From: Persicaria tinctoria | Lineage: Eukaryota; Streptophyta; Magnoliopsida; Caryophyllales; Polygonaceae | Assembly (NCBI GenBank): GCA_037127255.1 | Contig: JBANSL010000003.1 | Location: 684,501-748,500, forward strand | DNA length: 64,000 nt | Reading direction: 5' to 3' | Shown here: positions 1-8,848 of the stretch, one piece after another | How the letters are laid out: each line of letters opens with the position of its first letter | Numbering within the stretch: the stretch's first letter is position 1 | Position numbers and translations under genes: made by a program | Notes under the pieces: model-generated | What the model was told of the DNA's origin: nothing | Databases searched by the model: none | Seen by the model: only the letters and a program-made list of their open reading frames with translations

Positions 1-145
1 TTCGACACGTTTTTTAAGATGTTAAAAACTTTATAAAATATTATTTTTTTAATTAAATTTTTTATACAATTTCATAGTTATTACCAATAAGTATAAAATT
101 GTATAAAAAATTTAACTAAAATAATAATATTTTATATACTACATC
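1..145. repeat. Stowaway-like MITE remnant, cut by the window edge
   Basis: Two imperfect complementary arms (about 16-48 and 105-142) carry the TTAAAAACT/TATAAAATATT core that recurs in the better-preserved MITEs at 4353, 8167 and 21259. The left terminus is outside the window and the right end lacks the CTCCCTCCGT signature, so only the interior is recognisable. Confidence 0.45.
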
Positions 146-462
146 TGTTAATTAAAACTTGTCATTTTAGGAAGCGAATCTTGTTAAGAAAAATTTGTCA
201 TTTTAGTTATTTTGCTATCTACTCCGTATATCAATATCAAACAACCGAAGGTTTTCAACTTTTTGGTAATTTGAAGCAAAATTAGATGTATTATTATTTT
301 ATTATTATTATCAACTCGTTTATATTAACAAATTACTATTTACAAGAAATTAGTGGGGAATCTGGGTCCCACTCCCTTAGCAATAATAAAGATGAGTAGT
401 GAAAATATAAGCAGCAGCATGAGCTCTGTCATCCTGAGATATCGAGAATTTCTAAATCTGTT

Positions 463-841
463 TCAACAAGGTAACAACATCCGCATCCAGCTCCCCAAAG
501 AAAAGAAGAAGAAGGGTAGAAAACAATAACCATCTGTCATGCACAAATCCCGATACTTGTCACACTTATGTCGAGCAGCAACAACAAAAGCACGACCAGG
601 GACAAAGTAAACACTCCCGACTGCGTCAAGTGGGGGTTCCGTCAGATCAACACACATCACGCTCTCTGTTCCGAGAATAAAGAAGCAAATCAGTCGGGCG
701 AAGGGGCTTATCATGCCCATCAACTAAACCGATATCAACCTCTTTACCGGCAGAAATCCCCGCATTGTAACAAATATCAAATAAGGTGTCGTGCACGAGG
801 TTATGTCGATGTTTAATGGCCACGGTACCAGCGCAAGACAC
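463..841 (-). pseudogene. C-terminal fragment of a plant reverse-transcriptase-associated ORF, frameshifted
   Basis: Two overlapping minus-strand frames together read like the tail of a widespread plant retroelement-associated protein. The first frame (841 towards about 690) contains HNLVHDTLFDIC and RPTDLLLY. The second (about 690 to 463) contains CVDLTEPPL, then VAARHKCDKY and a FLPFFFFSLG end. From memory, the family order is H..VRDALFDIC, RPADVL, CVDLTG, a K..KY segment and GY.FLPFSFSSLGE, which fits once one frameshift near 690 is allowed. No start codon or upstream polymerase domain is present. I infer a dead fragment; the family assignment is from recalled motifs only. Confidence 0.45.
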
Positions 842-1803
842 GGCATGATATATCTACATATGCATCCCCATGAAATACCCGAGAATAAGTCGGTCATATC
901 TAGACACCTTAACAACGGAACACCCAGTCGATAGCTGAGCACACTACGATAGGTCCTTCCTGGTCTAGGCAAAAAATAGGTGAGCACACTACTCAATTTC
1001 AGAACCTCTTTCCAAAAGTTTTGAACTTTTTTTTTCCCCGAAAAAGTCGTCGAATAAACTCCAAATTTTGGGATTTTCTTGAAAATTCTTGGAATATATA
1101 TATTGTCCGAGGGAATGTGAAAGGGTAAAGTCAATGGATTATGGCTGGCCGTGATTGTAGTCTGTTGTGTGATGAAAAACATTCGATTGGAAGCCTCCAC
1201 GTTTTCAGTTTACATCTATTAAAATGCAAGTAAACTAATTATAGGACCATGATACATTTACACGATGAAAACTTACACTGGAGATAAAAATCAAACAAGT
1301 GTCGAAAGATTCCCTATCCAATTTTTTTTTTTTTTTAAATCACACAATAAAAATAGAAAAACAAAACCCACCGCTTGGCCGCCCCTATGAACCTTTTCCT
1401 CCCTAATTTGCAGACCCCTAATTTGCAGACCCCTTTGTAGGAACTCTTCATCTTCCTCCCTCTCCCTCCCATTTCTAACTCTCTTTCCCTCCAATTTCTA
1501 AGCTATGTTCTTTTTCCATTCAAGACAATTCTTCCCACACAAAAATCCTCCCAATGCAAAACTTGAGTTCATTATTCAACAACCCCGATCGAATGCTATC
1601 AATGGAGATGTGTCTACTAATTCGGCGTTTTTAAAATTTGGCTTCACTTCACAACCTATCGGTTCTCCAAAATCGCGAGTATAATATGCTAGTTTGAATT
1701 ATTTTATTTGAATTCAACGTTTTTATCATTTGATTTACTTTCTTTGTCCAAAATCGTGAGTATAATTTGTTTTATTTTGTATAATATGCTAGTTTTTGTT
1801 ATA
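842..1803. other. Intergenic, no supported gene
   Basis: AT-rich sequence with poly-T runs. A 158-codon minus-strand open frame (724-1200) has no recognisable motif and an ordinary low-complexity composition, so I do not call it a gene. Short direct duplications occur, such as CCCTAATTTGCAGA twice at about 1400-1430. Confidence 0.5.
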
Positions 1804-1911
1804 ATGGAGTTGGATCTAAATCAAGAAGTGCAAATTGAAAGTGAAAATGATGATGTGATTCAACCGTTGGTGGGCATGTGTTTTGAGAGTGGACAAGAGT
1901 TTTTGTTATAA
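1804..1911 (+). pseudogene. FAR1/FRS-like N-terminal fragment
   Basis: The 35-codon frame begins MELDLNQEV and contains IQPLVGMCFESGQEF before a stop. This resembles the start of FAR1-RELATED SEQUENCE proteins, where an acidic leader is followed by P.VGM.F.S..E and the FAR1 zinc-binding domain. The Cys/His domain, transposase-like domain and SWIM finger of a full protein (600-800 residues) are all missing, and poly-T sequence follows the stop. It is probably a relic of an FRS gene or of a MULE transposase; a chance match to a short motif cannot be excluded. Confidence 0.35.
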
Positions 1912-2605
1912 TTTCTTTTTTTTCTTTTAATCTAATTTCTAGTGTTTTTACCTTTTTTTTTATTTTACCCATTAATCTTATTTAAATTTACTTTTTTACT
2001 TTTAAGAATCTTTTTTTGAGTGGGAATCTTGCCATTTGATTGGCAGTGTAAAGAATCTAAGTTTACACTTAGTGTAAACCTAGACTTTTCCCTAATTATA
2101 TACTTGTAGTTGGAGAAAACTATCATATATAAACTTGTCTACTTGATCTCTTCCTCTCGATCTCCAATATTGACTTTTAATATATATTGGCGGAGTCTAT
2201 AGATGGAAGAACACTTGGTCCCTCCCTCATTCGCGGAACTACCTAAATGTATTCTCTATGTCAATATTTATATTTTGATATATAATACACTCTAAGCTAA
2301 CATCGAATAAAAGGTTATAAATGTTCTAAAATTGAATGCACAATAATCACTTTAATTTTATTTTAATAAACTATAATGTTTTTATATTTTACTTAGATTG
2401 TGATTCATATACTACAATTCATCGTGAGAGCTTGAAAATGAGATGTTGTATTACTCATTCTAGCATTTAGGTAATAAGTTACGCAAAATTTAAAAATTTT
2501 ATGTTTATAGATTATTACACACATGTTTAGACTACATCAAGTTACATATTGACTCAGTATTTATCATATTGTTTTCATATCCTTATTTTGTTAGTTTTTT
2601 TTTTT
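1912..2605. other. AT-rich intergenic spacer
   Basis: No ORF, RNA gene or clear repeat boundary is visible. The string CCTTATTTTGTTAGTTTTT occurs here at 2581 and again at 2648, the second copy lying just inside the left end of the TIR element below. Confidence 0.5.
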
Positions 2606-3113
2606 ATTAGGAAAAAATTCGGGTGAGCATGCTCTACCCGAGAGCATCCTTATTTTGTTAGTTTTTCTTCATTAGCTATTTCATTTATTTATTTCTATTT
2701 TTTTAACAGGAAAAAACAACAATGTTTTATCATAAACTGACAATCTTTTCTTCTAAATTAAATAACGTACATTTTTGTTGTTGTATTATATATAGTTCTT
2801 TATGCTATGTTAATCCAAAACAATATCGCAACTATACAATTGTGACCCCTCTGAAAATTTCTGGTTCTGCCACTATATATACATATGATAAATTTATTGC
2901 AAACATCTCTTGTGGTGTAAATTGTGAACAGAATAATTCTTAGTACGTAACAACATAATTATCCATCTAATGTAATATTATTATTTGTATGCATTAACGT
3001 TTTTATTTTAAACATTTCATTTTTATTAGAAAATTAGCAAGAAATAAAGAACTTAGTATAATATCCGTAAGGATGCTGCCGGGTAGAGAATGCTCGAACG
3101 AATTCTTTCTTAA
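2606..3113. mobile_element. TIR element with about 46 bp imperfect terminal inverted repeats
   Basis: The left arm (2606-2651) reads TTAGGAAAAAATTCGGGTGA and continues through GCATGCTCTACCCGAGAGCATCC. The complement of 3068-3113 reads nearly the same, with about eight mismatches. Within each arm, GGGTGAGCATGCTCTACCC-like sequence can itself fold. The 508 bp unit is AT-rich inside, with only a spurious 73-codon frame (2722-2943), so it is a non-autonomous DNA element of a family I cannot name. I could not identify a convincing target-site duplication in the flanking A/T runs. Confidence 0.6.
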
Positions 3114-3181
3114 TAATAATAAAAAACAATAGATAATGAAGGAGTGCTATCCTTTTTTTTTTTGACGCTGAATTATAAAGA

Positions 3182-3690
3182 TTAGGTCGGGTCGGCCGTA
3201 TCCTTCCGGACTAGAAAAAACAGTTCTGAATCATCCTCACAACAATCGTCGGCAAGGAATGCATGGGCACTATGAGCAAGATAGTCAACCACGACATTTG
3301 ATTTTCTGAAAATATGACGAATAGCAACATAAAAAAATGAGGAAATATCTAACAAAATATCCGATTGGATAGCAGCTCGATAGTCCATGGGCATTTCCAA
3401 TCTCCCGGTAAAGCCTTTATAACCTGTAAGTTGTCTCCTTCGACCCGAAGGTTTAAGATCTGCATTTCTTTTGCGCATAGAATACCCATTTTGAGGCTTA
3501 GGTTTTCAGCAAAGACAACGAAGACATTAGTACAAATGGCCCGATGTAAAGCGACAACTACACCTCTAGAGTCTGGGATGACAAATCCATAAGACGCCGA
3601 TCCGCCCAGCATAACTGATCCGTCGAAATTTAGTTTGTAATAATTTGTATGAGGCTTGTCCCACTTTCTGGAGCGTCGCCCAGTTTAGCC
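3182..3690 (-). pseudogene. RNase H-like domain pseudogene (LINE/RVT_3 type)
   Basis: Read on the minus strand, the first frame gives WDKPHTNYYKLNFDGSV at about 3660-3610, the typical opening of plant RNase H-like (RVT_3) domains. It continues with GFVIPDSRGVVVA, EGDNLQVIKAL and a stop near 3349. A second frame takes over at about 3400 and gives RHIFRKSNVVVDYLAHSAHAF, matching the expected C-terminal H..R..N..AD.LA motif (D replaced by Y-containing VVDYLA). The frame change inside the domain and the lack of upstream reverse transcriptase indicate a decayed LINE-type or captured RNase H fragment. Confidence 0.65.
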
Positions 3691-4043
3691 GACATGATCA
3701 ACCAAATAAGCACTCGTACGAATAGAACAGTAATTACCACCTCGACCAGAAGCAGCAGTAATGGACCGGGGAGATCGTCCTCTAGTCTCTTTTTATGTTT
3801 CCAGCAGTGAGTGCTATCCATTGAGAGGAAGGCTAGGTTGTATTTTAAATTTTAATCTTTTATACTTCGATCTTGAGTTTTTATGTTTGATTATTTTTTT
3901 TTGGCAACTTCAGATCTTTTGAAAATATCTACCCAATAGTCAGCAAAGTGGTGTAGCCTGGTCACATCCGCCAATTACAAGGATCCATCCCATCCTCTCT
4001 CTCCCTCATATATAAACACTGTATATAGAAATATGTGTGAAAT

Positions 4044-4241
4044 TTCCAGAACCTTCCATATCTCTCCGAAGCTTCTCTCTAACACTTATCCTCTCTCTCC
4101 CCCCACCTTATCTTGTTCACGTGGTACAGCTTCAATTCCCAACCCAACATGTCCCCAATTATTCATTCAATATTCTCCCTTTTTTGGAAGCCCTATAAAC
4201 TTCTTGCTGGGATGTCTAGAAACTTCTTTTTTAGAATCTTC
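4044..4241. promoter_or_regulatory. Orphan heat-shock-element cluster 1
   Basis: A perfect three-unit HSE, TTCCAGAACCTTC (TTCnnGAAnnTTC), lies at 4044-4056. It is followed by GAAGCTTC at 4068-4075, GAAACTTC at 4219-4226 and GAATCTTC at 4234-4241. A TATA-like CATATATAAAC lies just upstream at about 4007. No coding region starts nearby. The block around 4215-4241 closely resembles the HSE block of the HSF promoter at 8507-8535, suggesting a duplicated or captured promoter piece. Confidence 0.5.
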
Positions 4242-4316
4242 TACCCCTTTCCTTCTTTTTCATTGAAATTGAAATTACTACTAGTACTTTGTGTGAATTA
4301 TTTCTAATAGAAATTA

Positions 4317-4643
4317 CTCCCTCTATTTTTAATTAATTGACGCTTTGTAATACTACCTCCGTCTCCAAATTTAGGTCGTTTGACTTTTTGACACGCTTTT
4401 TAATGTGTTAAAAACTCTATGAAATATTAATATTTTTTCAAAATTTTTTAAGAAATTTGAAACTTGTTACTAATAAGTTTGCAATTATTTTAAAAATTTT
4501 GAAAAAAAAATAATATTTCATAGAGTTTTTAACACATTAAAAAGCGTGCTAAAAAGTCAAACGACCTAAATTTTGAAACGGAGGGAGTAGTATTAATGAA
4601 CTAACAAAACATTTTAAAATTTATAAAATGTCAAATAAGGGAG
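4317..4643. mobile_element. Stowaway-like MITE interrupted by a second MITE
   Basis: The outer element starts CTCCCTCTATTTTTAATT after TA (4315-4316) and ends with AAATAAGGGAG before TA (4644-4645). It is split by the separate MITE at 4353-4587. Removing the inner element leaves an outer unit of roughly 90 bp, so this one may be an internally deleted copy. Confidence 0.5.
4353..4587. mobile_element. Stowaway-like MITE, nested
   Basis: This 235 bp unit is bordered by TA on both sides. Its arms of more than 70 bp are almost fully complementary: CTACCTCCGTCTCC at the left pairs with GAAACGGAGGGAG at the right, followed by matching GTCGTTTGACTTTTT, CACGCTTTTTAA and AACTCTATGAAATATT segments. The extended palindrome, TA target and CTCCCTCCGT end are typical of plant Tc1/mariner-derived Stowaway MITEs. 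Confidence 0.75.
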
Positions 4644-4785
4644 TATATATATAAGGAGGGAATATAGTAAAATTTAGAGCCTATGTAGTAATTAATTAGA
4701 TGAATTATAGAATTAATATAATCTAATTTTAATCCTAAAGCAAAGAAACCATGGAAACACATTCTAGAGGGTTCCATTTGGCTCC

Positions 4786-5018
4786 GAACCTTCTGAATTC
4801 TTATCTTCGATTCTTTGCTCTTCACGTGGTGGTGGTGGTGGTGGGACAGCTTCCGGTATGACCACCATGACACCTACCCACTACCATTATTATATTCACA
4901 AATACATTAATGACCCCACCAATTAACCCCGCGAAAAATTACTCGGTCGTCCAGAAACTTCTAAATCTAGAACGTTCTACCACCTTCTGAAGCCTGTAAT
5001 TTTCCTTCAATATAAAAA
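4786..5018 (+). promoter_or_regulatory. Candidate heat-responsive promoter with TATA box
   Basis: HSE-like GAACCTTCTGAAT lies at 4786-4798, GAAACTTC at 4954-4961 and GAACGTTC at 4970-4977. A TATA box, TATAAAAAG, follows at 5011-5019 and a CT-rich leader starts at about 5070. The spacing (HSE about 35 bp upstream of TATA) is that of a heat-induced plant promoter. The only downstream frame of interest is the 62-codon ORF at 5328. Confidence 0.5.
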
Positions 5019-5241
5019 GCCTGTAATTATTTTGCTTCCAATAATTAAAAATTCAAAATCCCAAATTTCTCTCTCTCTCTCGGTCTCTTTTCCCCCCTGT
5101 TTTCACATTGCTTGAATCATATCGATCTCCCTCAATCTGAATTCAAATCTGCAGCTCCGATCGACTTTCGTTCGGTCTGCCACCGCACAATCTTCAGATA
5201 AAAGAGGAGTTTGTTGAATCGAGCTCGATCGGGGTCTTCCG

Positions 5242-5289
5242 ATGGAGCGTCTCCATAACTTCGAAATGAAGATGAAGAGAGATGGCTAA
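5242..5289 (+). other. Short upstream ORF in the leader of the candidate peptide gene
   Basis: The first ATG downstream of the TATA box at 5011 opens a 15-codon frame, MERLHNFEMKMKRDG, closed by TAA at 5287-5289. It lies 38 bp before the ATG at 5328. If the transcript exists, this would be a uORF; it might equally be chance in a leader-like region. Confidence 0.3.
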
Positions 5290-5327
5290 GATCGAGTTGA
5301 TCGATCTCCAGCTACGTGTACTGATCG

Positions 5328-5516
5328 ATGCAATCAGTTAGGAAAAGGAGGGATCTGTCTTTCTCTTCTTCCTACATTGTTTTTGTTTTTGTCTTTTCGA
5401 CGACGTTATGCAATTCCGAGATATATAAAACGATAGCTAGAATCGACGGTCCGAAAAAACAACAGTCGGAGACGGTTTTGAATATGCATCCACATATTTT
5501 TTTTTCAACCTACTAA
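5328..5516 (+). CDS. Candidate small secreted peptide, 62 residues, unrecognised
   Basis: This ATG-initiated frame lies about 310 bp downstream of a TATA box and HSE cluster. The N-terminus has a basic n-region (RKRRD at 5-9) followed by a hydrophobic, aromatic stretch (SYIVFVFVFSTTLC at 14-27), then a polar tail with KKQQSE: the layout of a signal peptide plus a short mature peptide of about 34 residues. I recognise no known peptide-hormone motif. Alternatives are a non-coding heat-induced RNA, or the 5' remnant of a lost gene whose downstream exons were replaced by the MITE-rich DNA that follows. The function is unknown and coding status uncertain. Confidence 0.3.
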   Translation: MQSVRKRRDLSFSSSYIVFVFVFSTTLCNSEIYKTIARIDGPKKQQSETVLNMHPHIFFSTY

Positions 5517-5754
5517 AATTTAAAGGTTTTTTTTTTAAGAGTTTGAATAATTCAGGTTTTAACTTTTCCGTTAGAGATCCCTAGTAGATTATCCATTTTA
5601 GAGTTTTTGGATTATTTTTTTTTGATTTTAAACATTTTTTATTTCCTTGTTAGAGAAATTTTAAAAAAATTGTTACAGATTATGTTAAGAGTTTCTTTGA
5701 TTTGGTGGTTATTTATAAATCACCAATATTCACTGGTACTTCCGTCATTTCACA

Positions 5755-5983
5755 CTCCTTCCGTTTCAAAATAAAAGTCGTTTGGACTTTAGTACACGTT
5801 TTTTAAGATGTAAAAACTCTATTAAATATTAATTTTTTATAATTTTTTTTCCCATAATTTCATACTTGTTAGTATTATTAAGTACTACTTAATAAGTAGG
5901 AAATTATTTTGTAGAGTTTTTACATTCTTAAAATGCGTGCCGAATAATAAAGTGATATTTATTATGAAGTGAAGTGGAGGGAG
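5755..5983. mobile_element. Stowaway-like MITE, decayed
   Basis: The left end CTCCTTCCGTTTC and right end GTGGAGGGAG are complementary. Inner arms GTTTTTTAAGATG/AAAACTCTATTAAATATTAA pair with GTAGAGTTTTTACATTCTTAAAATGCG. The arms have diverged more than in the copies at 4353 and 8167, so this is an older insertion of the same superfamily. Confidence 0.6.
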
Positions 5984-7431
5984 TAGATATGAATAGTTAT
6001 CCTAAATAATTTGACATAGGTGGCTGAGTTTTGGTTTCGAATCGTGAATCGAGGGTTTAGAATCGAGAAATTAGCTAAAGGTTATTTTAAAATTGGTGGT
6101 TTCTCGGAATTGGAGGAATCTAAACAGATGATAAAGGTTCTACAAAATGAGTAACCTAAACCAAGAATAGAAGATTGACATTATTATAAAGATTTGATTA
6201 AAGCTTTTGTCGATTTTTTATTGGGTCGGTTTAATTATGGTCGTATTCAATCATATTTGGTTTAGTCGATACTTTTGTTTATATGGTTGTTTTTCTTTTT
6301 ATTTCATGATGGTTAGTTTATCTATTAATTTTTTCTGACCTCTCAATTTAGCATATAATTCAGACATTGATGTATGCTATTTCGGAAAAAAATTCCAAAA
6401 TTTCAACTATTATATTTTTTGGGTGAAACTTATACTTCTTCTCCGGTTAGGTAGGACAATCACTATTCACACAATTCAAGTTGAAGATGAGCGATATTCA
6501 GAGTTTGTTTGGTATAAATATATAAGGTAGGTGAAATGGAAACAAATTTCACGTAATAAAATATATTTAAATGAAAGAAAAATGTTATTTTTTGTATGAG
6601 AAATAAAACAAGATGAATAATTATTAGAGGAATATAGGGGTTTTATTCAAATGGATAATTGAAATGGAAAATAAAACCAATTTTATATAATGAAAAGTTT
6701 GGAAAAAAGTAATAATTATAACTTTTAACAATATATATTAAAATATAATTATATAAATGGACTAAGTTTATTTTGTTTCTCTTTGTCTTTTTAAAATTTA
6801 AAACAAACGAGCCCGTGATTGAAATGAAGAATAAATTTTCTAGGTAAGTTTTACTTGTGTGTTTAGATTCCAAATGCATTATGTTCATAATGCAAAATGA
6901 TAAAGCAGTGTTTGGTTGACAAAAAGTTTAAGACGTTTAAATTATGATATTTTTGGATTCCACGATATATTAATTAAAATGCAATTATTTTATCTCGATT
7001 TATGTGATTATTTAGTTAAATTACGGTTTTACCTCAGTTTTTACGAGATTTTTATTTTTACAACCAAACGGACACATAAAACGGGGTATAATAATTGCAT
7101 TATAATGAAAATGCAATAGAATCCAAACACGCCCCTAGTCTACCAAATAACTCCATATGTCTATTTTATTTAATACTCCGTACTCCGTAATAAAGATGGA
7201 TGAAATCATTTTTCTTTAAAAAAAAAATAAAGGTAGATCAATTTTTGCACTGTTAAAATAATCTTTAAAAATGAAATATTTTTGTTTGACCTGTAAATTT
7301 TCTAAATTTACCGAAGAACATTTTTAATTAGGCAATGAAATACCGGTGCAAATCCTCTACCCCAAACCCCTACCAAACTCCCTATCCCACAAAATTATTT
7401 TACTTCTAAATTAATATAAGATCTTTTACTT
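5984..7431. other. Intergenic, repeat-like but unresolved
   Basis: No gene is visible. Several TGTTTGG/CCAAACA pairs, at 6498/6805 and 6910/7130, suggest two or more old TIR elements whose ends (for example AGTGTTTGGTTGACAAAAAG at 6908 and CCAAACACGCCC at 7124) face each other. Target duplications were not clear enough to draw boundaries. Confidence 0.4.
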
Positions 7432-7600
7432 TTTGGCACGTAGGTTAAGGAGCTAAATACTATATAAAATATTAATTTTTTTAAAATTATTTTTTTTACA
7501 ATATAACACTTTTTATTAATAAGTATTAAAATGTAAAAAAATAATTTAAAAAAAATCAATATTTTATATAGTATTTAGCTCCTTAAATTACGCAGGCAAA
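7432..7600. repeat. Long inverted repeat (MITE-like hairpin)
   Basis: The arm GGTTAAGGAGCTAAATACTA (from 7443, continuing TATAAAATATTAA) is complementary to the sequence around 7557-7588 that ends in GTATTTAGCTCCTTAA. The centre is poly-A/T. It resembles the interior of the Stowaway copies but lacks the CTCCCTCCGT ends, so only the hairpin core is called. Confidence 0.5.
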
Positions 7601-8166
7601 CTTAACATAAACAATCACATCATTCATGACACAATTTTGGATTTTAGGCACATTTAATTTTTCCAGTTTTATTATTCCCGTTTTAAATTTTACTACAACT
7701 ATAGTACTCATCATATTGTTGAGTACTTTCGTTCTATTTTATTGCGCGTAATCGCGTATTTCTGATTTTTTTTTTATTTCATCTATTAATTTGTCAATCT
7801 ATCAAAAATCAGACCTTTTTGATACTCAATTTCTTACTTTAATTTAAAAATAATAATTAAACCTTACTAGTACCACCTGTCAACAACCCGAAGATGACAC
7901 AATACACACGTACAATACACTAAGCGTAATAGTGTTTTTGTGCAATATACGGCGCCCACTTGGTCGACCAACCAGCTTCCTGTATTTTATCTCCCTTCCT
8001 AAAGGGTAATCCCCGTCCATCCAGAACCTTCCACTTCCCTCCCATATAGAAACTCCGAACCTTCTCTTATTTCTATTTACGGCTTACTCACTCCTCCAAA
8101 GTCCCAAACGCCGTTATCGAATCACCCACATGACACCCGTCGGTGTACATCTTCCCCAATAAAATA

Positions 8167-8408
8167 CTCCCTCCGTCTCAAATTAAATGTCATTATACTT
8201 TTCGGCACGCTTTTTAAGGAGCGAAAAACTCTATAAAATATTATTTTTTTAATTAATTTTTTTTATATAATTTGTTACTTATTAGAGTAGTAATAAGTAT
8301 AACATTATATTAAAAAATTAACTAAAATAATAATATTTTATAGAGTTTTTCGATCCTTAAAAAGCGTGCACAAAAAGACAAACGACATTTAATATGAGAC
8401 GGAGGGAG
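8167..8408. mobile_element. Stowaway-like MITE, well preserved
   Basis: The unit is 242 bp with TA on each side (8165-8166 and 8409-8410) and termini CTCCCTCCGTCTCAAATTAA and its complement ending GAGACGGAGGGAG. Arms extend through CACGCTTTTTAAGGA and AAAAACTCTATAAAATATT. It sits about 100 bp upstream of the HSE region of the HSF gene, so it lies inside that gene's promoter. Confidence 0.8.
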
Positions 8409-8510
8409 TAACAAAATAAAGTCTCAATTATTCATTCCCCCCAATAAAATAAATAAATATAATACAATATCCAGGATGGCGCACCATGGATGGATCTCTC
8501 TTGTATATCT

Positions 8511-8597
8511 AGAAACTTCTTTTTTAGAAACTTCTAGCAATTTCTTATTTCCTCACTCCTCACTTTCCAGACCTTCTCGAAATTTCTTCAATATAAA
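8511..8597 (+). promoter_or_regulatory. HSF gene core promoter: HSE cluster plus TATA box
   Basis: AGAAACTTCT occurs twice (8511-8520 and 8526-8535). A perfect HSE, TTCTCGAAATTTC (TTCnnGAAnnTTC), lies at 8574-8586. The TATA box ATATAAA follows at 8591-8597, only four bases later. Further HSE halves occur upstream (CCAGAACCTTCC at about 8021 and CCGAACCTTCT at about 8057). The arrangement predicts direct control by heat shock factors, including possible autoregulation. Confidence 0.75.
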
Positions 8598-8662
8598 GGA
8601 TTTCTCCTCCTTCACTCCGCATCCATCCACAGCCACTCATCTCCTTCCTCAATAGTACGGCA

Positions 8663-8832
8663 ATGGCTTTCCAACTTCCCCTCGTGCAAAAATTAGTCCT
8701 TTTTCCTTTCACTGTTCAGAACACAAATCCATGAAATCAAATTCCTTAATAAAGTTAAAAGTTTTCCCCCTCCACCTCCTCCCCTGTTTTTCTAGCTCGT
8801 CAGTCTCCTCCGATCTGCTACGAATTGATTGA
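8663..8832 (+). promoter_or_regulatory. Two overlapping upstream ORFs in the HSF leader
   Basis: uORF1 (8663-8734) encodes 23 residues starting MAFQLPLVQK. uORF2 (8731-8832) encodes 33 residues starting [10 protein letters not shown]. They overlap by ATGA, with the start of the second inside the stop of the first. uORF2 ends 16 bases before the HSF start codon at 8849. Both lie downstream of the TATA box at 8591, so they should be in the mRNA. Leader uORFs that restrain translation are known for some plant HSFs (for example HSFB1); such a role here is inference. Confidence 0.5.
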
Positions 8833-8848
8833 AACGGCATCGGATTCG

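Noticed and set aside
724..1200. 158-codon minus-strand ORF
   Set aside because: No motif, no promoter, composition like the flanking non-coding DNA.
2722..2943. 73-codon ORF inside the TIR element
   Set aside because: Low-complexity product within a short non-autonomous element; no transposase motif.
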